From Hyphomicrobiales bacterium (GTDB lineage Bacteria > Pseudomonadota > Alphaproteobacteria > Rhizobiales > Devosiaceae): a stretch of DNA of 18,601 nucleotides. The notes under the pieces are model-generated. The model did not search any database and was not told the origin of the DNA. It was given only the letters and a program-made list of their open reading frames with translations. The translations under genes and the position numbers were made by a program. The DNA lies in NCBI GenBank assembly GCA_015487985.1, contig WFOP01000112.1, forward strand, positions 1-18,601, written 5' to 3'. The first letter of the stretch is position 1. Every line of letters begins with the position of its first letter. Shown piece by piece: positions 14,475 to 18,601 of the stretch.

Positions 14475-15500
14475 ATGGAACAAGAACTGCACCCTTTCGC
14501 AAAATATATTGCCATCCTTGCGCGCGGGAAAACCAAAGTGCGTGCGCTAACGCTTGAAGAATCCAAAGATGCCATGGGCATTATTTTGCGCGGCGAGGCC
14601 GAACGCGAGCAGATCGGCGCATTTCTAATGCTGTTGCGGCTCAAGGAAGAAGAGCCTGAGGAAATTGCAGGGTTTACGCTGGCGGCGCGGGGCGTGTTTG
14701 ACATGCCGGCCAATATCCCGACGGTAGATGTGGATTGGTCATCCTATGCTGGCAAGCGTATTCAATTGCCCTGGTTTTTGCTTTCTGCACTGGCTCTTTC
14801 TCAAGCCGGGCACCGGGTATTTATGCACGGGACCGGGGGACATACGCCGGGACGGGTTTATACACGGGAAACCCTGCAAAGGCTCGGCCTGCCCATTGCA
14901 ACAAGCCTTGGGGAAGCCGGGGAACAGATTGAACAGAACAATTTTTCATATACGCCCCTTGAGGTTCTTAGCCCGATGTTGCGGCATCTGATCGAGTTGC
15001 GGCCTCTGTTGGGCCTGCGTTCGCCGGTGCATAGTTTTTCGCGCATGCTTAACCCGTTTGGTGCACCTACAATGTTGCAGGGCATATTTCATCGTGGATT
15101 TATGGACATTCATGCCGGGGCCGCGATGTTGCTCAATCAACCCCGCATGGCGGTTTTTCGTGGGGAAGGGGGCGAAATCGAACGGCGCCCCAATAAACCG
15201 ACTTTGGTTTATTCCACCCATGGCAATTCTGAGCCGGTTCAGGAAAAATGGCCGGTTTTGGTGAAGGATCCGCGTCAGGCCCCTGATGAAGAAATGAACG
15301 TGGGCGGTTTGCTTGATTTATGGCATGGCCGCTCAACGGATGAATATGCAACGGCCTCGGTAACCGGCACGCTGGCAATTGCGCTTAAAACAATGGGGCA
15401 GGCGCCTGATATTGAAAGTGCGCAGGCATTGGCGGAGCAAATCTGGGGCAACCGCGTTGCATCACGCCTGCCAAATCAACCTTTGGAAGTGGTGAGCTGA
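14475..15500 (+). CDS. TrpD2/YbiB-like protein (glycosyl transferase family 3 fold)
   Basis: A 341-aa protein of the anthranilate phosphoribosyltransferase-like superfamily. The N-terminal helical domain (to about residue 75) shows TLEESKDAMGIILRGEA and EIAGFTLAARGVFDM. In true TrpD the PRPP loop GTGGD follows; here the same place reads VDWSSYAGKRIQLPW (WSSYAGK at 88-94), as in YbiB-type proteins. HGTGGH (118-123) replaces the KHGN region. Normal anthranilate transfer is therefore unlikely. E. coli YbiB binds nucleic acid. Relatives are often near siroheme or nitrite-reductase genes in alphaproteobacteria, as I recall. Here it sits between dsrP (18 nt) and dsrN (4 nt). Start is ATG 14475, with AAAAAGG 7 nt upstream. 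Family is clear; role is unknown, with siroheme or siroamide supply a guess. Confidence 0.85.
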   Translation: MEQELHPFAKYIAILARGKTKVRALTLEESKDAMGIILRGEAEREQIGAFLMLLRLKEEEPEEIAGFTLAARGVFDMPANIPTVDVDWSSYAGKRIQLPWFLLSALALSQAGHRVFMHGTGGHTPGRVYTRETLQRLGLPIATSLGEAGEQIEQNNFSYTPLEVLSPMLRHLIELRPLLGLRSPVHSFSRMLNPFGAPTMLQGIFHRGFMDIHAGAAMLLNQPRMAVFRGEGGEIERRPNKPTLVYSTHGNSEPVQEKWPVLVKDPRQAPDEEMNVGGLLDLWHGRSTDEYATASVTGTLAIALKTMGQAPDIESAQALAEQIWGNRVASRLPNQPLEVVS

Positions 15501-15504
15501 TTTA

Positions 15505-16878
15505 ATGGCGGCCTTCATGATTGCGGCGGCTCATAAATCTTCTGGAAAAACGGTGATTTCGACAGGGTTGAGCTTTGCTTTGAGCGCCCCTGATTGTCGT
15601 GTGCAATGTTTCAAAAAGGGGCCGGATTATATTGATCCCATGTGGCTGAGCGCGGCAAGCGGAGCCCCGTGTTACAATCTTGATTTCAATTCCATGGAAC
15701 GCAGGGAGTTGGTGGACCTGTTTGCCAGCAGGTCAAAAGGGGCTGGCATTTCTTTGGTGGAAGCCAATAAAGGCCTTTATGACGGGGTGGACCTGGCCGG
15801 ATCGGACAGCAATGCACAAATGGCAAAGTTGCTTGAATTACCGGTTGTTCTTGTTATTGACACCAATGGAATAACCCGGGGGATTGCCCCGCTTTTGCTG
15901 GGTTATCAGGGATTTGACAAAGAAGTGAATATTGCCGGGGTTATTCTGAACAAGGTTGGTGGTGCGCGCCATGAAGCCAAGTTGATCGCTGCTGTCAAAG
16001 GATATACGGATATTGAAGTGCTGGGCGCGGTGGGCCGAAATAGTGGCCTTGATATCGGGGAACGTCATTTGGGGCTGACCACACCTGGGGAAACCGGCGC
16101 TTTGCATCAAACCATTGCCCGATTTGGTAAAATTATAGGCGCCGGGATCGATCTGGAAAAACTAAAGAATGTTGCGGGTTCCCATAGTTTTCCCGAAGCG
16201 TCAGTGAAGGCTGCTCCTTTAATGGAGCCAAGTGTGCGCATTGGGGTGGTGCGGGACAAGGCGTTCGGGTTTTATTATGCGGATGATCTGGAGGCTTTTG
16301 GGGCGGCGGGGGCTGAAATTGTTGAGATCGATGCCATCAATGACCGGCATCTGCCACAGTTGGATGGCTTGTTCATCGGGGGCGGTTTTCCTGAAATGGC
16401 CGCTGCTGAACTGGCTGCAAATGTTGATTTGCGCGCTCGGCTTAAGAACGCAATTCAGGGCGGTTTGCCAACTTATGCGGAATGTGGCGGGCTGATGTAT
16501 TTATGCAAAAGCCTTGATTTTGAAAATCAAACTTACCCGATGGTGGGGGTGATTGATGCTGAGGCGGTGATGCATAAACGTCCGCAAGGGCGTGGATATG
16601 TGAGTTTTAGCGACAACAATTTTCACCCGTGGGGTGGTGGGAAAAGTTTGGCCAATGCACAAACAGATGCCCATGAATTTCACTATGCCAGCCTGAAAAA
16701 CATTGCTCCCGATACGAAATATGTTCGCCAGATCAGCAAGGGGCACGGGATTGATGGTGCACGGGACGGCATTGTTCTGCACAATCTTGTGGCAGGGTTT
16801 TGCCATTTGCGCAATACAGAACAAAACCCCTGGGTCAGCAGGTTTGTAGACTTTGTGCGTTCAAAAGCCCGGCGCTAA
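15505..16878 (+). CDS. dsrN: DsrN, siroheme amidase (cobyrinate a,c-diamide synthase family)
   Basis: A 457-aa CbiA/CobB-like amidotransferase. The N-terminal ATP-binding half has the P-loop AAAHKSSGKT (residues 7-16) and KKGPDYIDPMWLSAASG. The C-terminal class I glutaminase half has LDGLFIGGGFPEMAA, the nucleophile Cys327 in YAECGGLMYLC, and His393 in HEFHYASL. In A. vinosum DsrN is needed for mature rDsr and is proposed to turn siroheme into siroamide using glutamine and ATP. Its place at the end of the dsr operon, with cysG in the divergent arm, makes this assignment much more likely than cobalamin synthesis, for which no other gene is seen. It starts 4 nt after the TrpD2-like gene. No dsrR or dsrS follows within the window. 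Confidence 0.93.
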   Translation: MAAFMIAAAHKSSGKTVISTGLSFALSAPDCRVQCFKKGPDYIDPMWLSAASGAPCYNLDFNSMERRELVDLFASRSKGAGISLVEANKGLYDGVDLAGSDSNAQMAKLLELPVVLVIDTNGITRGIAPLLLGYQGFDKEVNIAGVILNKVGGARHEAKLIAAVKGYTDIEVLGAVGRNSGLDIGERHLGLTTPGETGALHQTIARFGKIIGAGIDLEKLKNVAGSHSFPEASVKAAPLMEPSVRIGVVRDKAFGFYYADDLEAFGAAGAEIVEIDAINDRHLPQLDGLFIGGGFPEMAAAELAANVDLRARLKNAIQGGLPTYAECGGLMYLCKSLDFENQTYPMVGVIDAEAVMHKRPQGRGYVSFSDNNFHPWGGGKSLANAQTDAHEFHYASLKNIAPDTKYVRQISKGHGIDGARDGIVLHNLVAGFCHLRNTEQNPWVSRFVDFVRSKARR

Positions 16879-16886
16879 AGCCCGGG
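16868..16886 (-). terminator. Possible terminator for mrp at the convergent junction
   Basis: Read leftwards, a CCCGG/CCGGG stem with an inner GC pair closes a short loop and is followed by CTTTTG, resembling a weak intrinsic terminator for the mrp message. It lies across the last codons of dsrN, 16 nt past the mrp stop. In the rightward direction it is followed by a G-rich stretch without T-run, so it would not end the dsr message in the usual way. The stem is short, so confidence is low. Confidence 0.35.
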
Positions 16887-16901
16887 GGGAGGACGGGGGA
16901 G

Positions 16902-18005
16902 TTAATCGTCTTCGTTTTCAGGCACCGGGTTTAGCTTTGTTGCAACTTTTAAGGCAATGCTTTTGAATATTTTGGCGTGCTCACCCTCTGGTTTGGCGAC
17001 CACAATCGGGGTGCCCTCATCAGAATAATGGCGAATATCCATATGCAGGGGAATGGCCCCAAGAAAGGGAACGGTGAGTTTGCGTGCTTCAAGCTCTGCG
17101 CCGCCGTGTCCAAAAATCTCGGAGCTTTTGCCGCAATGGGGGCAAAGAAAATAGCTCATATTTTCGATAATGCCCAAAATAGGCACGTCAACAGAGTCAA
17201 ACATTTTCAATCCCTTGCGGGCATCAATCAATGCCAGGTCCTGGGGTGTGGAAACAATGACGGCACCTGCCAGTGGCACCTGTTGGGCCATGGTCAATTG
17301 TGCATCGCCGGTGCCGGGGGGCATATCGAGCACTAGAACATCCAACTGTCCCCATTCCACTTCGCGCACCATTTGCATGAGGGCCGATACAATCATGGGG
17401 CCGCGCCAGATAACGGGGTTATCCTCTTCCATCAGCAGCCCCATGGACATGAGTTTGATGCCGTGTTTTTCCAGCGGAATAATACGATCGTTTTCAATTG
17501 CCGGACGGTCTTTGAGGTCCATCAGGCGGGGCAGGGAGGGACCATAAATATCCGCATCCAGCAGGCCCACCTTCAGGCCAAGACCATGCAGCGCCATTGC
17601 CAGATTTACCGAAGTGGTTGACTTGCCAACTCCCCCCTTGCCCGAGGCAACGGCAACAATGGATTTGATGCCGGGAATTTCACCGGCCTTGGGGCGCATG
17701 TCGGGGCCAACCGGGCGTTCCTGATTGCGTTTTTTCAGGCGCGGCACTGTTTTTGGTGCAACGGGGGCTGTTTCTGCCGTCAGGGCGATCAATACGCGCT
17801 CAACACCATCCAGTTTGGCGATGCGCTGTTCTGCCTGATCGCGAATATAGGCCATTTCCTTGCCCATCCCTTCCGGGGCGGTGATAGAAAAAATAACTCT
17901 GCCGTCTTTGATGATGATGTCTGACACCAGCTTTTGTGAGACGATGTCACCTTTAAGGCCGGGTGAAGTGATCTTTGAGAGCACTTCGAGAATTTTCATT
18001 TTCAT
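16902..18005 (-). CDS. apbC: Mrp/ApbC-family P-loop iron-sulfur cluster carrier
   Basis: A 367-aa cytoplasmic Fe-S carrier ATPase. The N-terminal DUF59/MIP18-like domain covers about residues 3-75. A Pro/Lys-rich linker leads to the Mrp ATPase with the deviant Walker A GKGGVGKST (122-130), LLDADIYGPSLPRLM, LVLDMPPGTGDAQLT and the cluster-bridging pair Cys288 and Cys291 in CPHCG. ATG 18005 was chosen because AAAGG lies about 8 nt upstream. A frame extension to 18095 would run through the promoter. It is convergent with dsrN and divergent from the PxpB-like gene, so it is not in the dsr operon. The cluster encodes many [4Fe-4S] proteins that might use it, but mrp is a general gene and the proximity may be chance. 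Confidence 0.93.
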   Translation of the reverse strand: MKMKILEVLSKITSPGLKGDIVSQKLVSDIIIKDGRVIFSITAPEGMGKEMAYIRDQAEQRIAKLDGVERVLIALTAETAPVAPKTVPRLKKRNQERPVGPDMRPKAGEIPGIKSIVAVASGKGGVGKSTTSVNLAMALHGLGLKVGLLDADIYGPSLPRLMDLKDRPAIENDRIIPLEKHGIKLMSMGLLMEEDNPVIWRGPMIVSALMQMVREVEWGQLDVLVLDMPPGTGDAQLTMAQQVPLAGAVIVSTPQDLALIDARKGLKMFDSVDVPILGIIENMSYFLCPHCGKSSEIFGHGGAELEARKLTVPFLGAIPLHMDIRHYSDEGTPIVVAKPEGEHAKIFKSIALKVATKLNPVPENEDD

Positions 18006-18066
18006 AAGTTTGCCTTTACATCGGTTGACTGCGAATTTTTGCATGAAAAACCCACAAATTTTTAAT

Positions 18067-18095
18067 ATATTAGAAAACCCTAAATTGAGTTGCAA
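18067..18095 (-). promoter_or_regulatory. Sigma-70-like promoter of mrp
   Basis: On the minus strand TTGCAA (18095-18090) is followed after exactly 17 nt by TAATAT (18072-18067), a close match to the sigma-70 consensus. The -10 element lies about 60 nt before the mrp ATG. This is the best promoter-like pair I found in the window. Functional evidence is lacking, and consensus recognition in this organism is assumed. Confidence 0.6.
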
Positions 18096-18223
18096 GCATT
18101 ATTATGAACAGTGGGTTTTGTTTGTGTGCTGGGGAAATGAAAATTTCTGCAACACTTAAGTTTTTAGGGTGATTAGATTCGCAGTTGCGTATATTAGGAC
18201 TGTTAAATTGATTTGGGGTTCGG

Positions 18224-18601
18224 GTGGTCGATTCATTGTCAAATAGCAAAATTAGTTCTCATGTCTCAACGCCTGTTTTTGTGCCATTGGGGGATGGTGG
18301 GCTTTTGTTGCGCTTTGCAACGGAGCTTGATGGAGAAGCAAACCGGATGGCCGTTGCCACGGCGCGTATTCTCAGCAATGCGGGTTTGCAGGGGGTTCGT
18401 GAAGTTTGTCCGTCTCTGGTGTCGGTCTTTATTCGCTATGACCCCATAAAAACCAGTTTTATGAATTTATGCGACCGGGTGCGCATGGCCATTACTTCCA
18501 AGGAATTAAGCCCAACGGACATAAGCGGCAAGCATCAGATTGAAGTTGTCTACGGGGGCGCCGGCGGACCTGATCTGGAGTTTGTCGCGCATGAGCTGGG
18601 G
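18224..18601 (+). CDS. PxpB/KipI-family protein, 5' part only (5-oxoprolinase subunit B-like)
   Basis: An open frame running off the right edge with 126 codons visible. After a short variable start (GTG GTC GAT TCA) it reads STPVFVPLGDGGLLLRFATE and LVSVFIRYDP, then IEVVYGGAGGPDLEFVAHEL. This is the usual order of the KipI/PxpB (allophanate hydrolase subunit 1-like) domain. Family members pair with a subunit C to form ATP-dependent 5-oxoprolinase with PxpA, or inhibit the KinA kinase in Bacillus. GTG 18224 is the most upstream start after an in-frame stop at 18209; TTG 18236 is the alternative. The 218-nt gap to mrp is AT-rich, and beyond the mrp promoter I see nothing convincing in it. A link to sulfur metabolism is not suggested by sequence. 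Confidence 0.8.
   Translation, partial: MVDSLSNSKISSHVSTPVFVPLGDGGLLLRFATELDGEANRMAVATARILSNAGLQGVREVCPSLVSVFIRYDPIKTSFMNLCDRVRMAITSKELSPTDISGKHQIEVVYGGAGGPDLEFVAHELG

Noticed and set aside
18006..18095. N-terminal extension of Mrp to 18095
   Set aside because: It would translate through the -10 and -35 elements, whereas ATG 18005 has AAAGG upstream and starts at the usual DUF59 domain.

Overview
The window is an almost complete reverse-acting dissimilatory sulfite reductase (rDsr) locus of a sulfur-oxidising bacterium. DsrEFH, DsrL and a two-cysteine DsrC, with no dsrD visible, mark it as the oxidative pathway. A SqrR/BigR-like ArsR regulator, moderate base composition and the general protein character suggest an alphaproteobacterium, perhaps Rhodospirillales-like. 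That placement is inference; no rRNA or other taxonomic marker is present.

Layout. (1) 40-3259, minus strand: a compact operon read leftwards, with a TauD/TfdA-type dioxygenase, two small unrecognised proteins (65 and 74 aa), CysG (siroheme synthase) and a persulfide-sensor-like ArsR repressor. (2) 3260-3579: a divergent control region. (3) 3580-16878, plus strand: dsrA-dsrB-dsrE-dsrF-dsrH-dsrC-dsrM-dsrK-dsrL-dsrJ-dsrO-dsrP, then a TrpD2/YbiB-like protein, then dsrN. Genes are tightly packed, several with overlaps or gaps below 12 nt; the longer gaps are dsrA-dsrB (84 nt), dsrH-dsrC (45 nt) and dsrC-dsrM (122 nt). (4) 16902-18005, minus strand: mrp/apbC, an Fe-S carrier ATPase convergent with dsrN. 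(5) 18224 to the right edge: the start of a PxpB/KipI-type gene, cut by the window end.

How the genes work together. CysG makes siroheme and DsrN is expected to amidate it to the siroamide used by DsrAB. DsrEFH passes persulfide sulfur to DsrC. The membrane complex DsrMKJOP is thought to load and oxidise DsrC into its trisulfide. DsrAB oxidises the sulfur to sulfite, with electrons leaving through DsrL to NAD(P)+. The ArsR protein carries the two cysteines expected of a sulfane-sulfur switch and may control one or both arms. Mrp could help mature the many Fe-S proteins.

Less ordinary points are a DsrJ with no cysteine outside its three haem motifs, the TrpD2-like gene inside the dsr operon, the dioxygenase plus two orphan small genes sharing an operon with cysG and the sensor, and long G homopolymers inside dsrA and dsrL. 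I saw no tRNA, rRNA, insertion sequence, integrase or CRISPR array.
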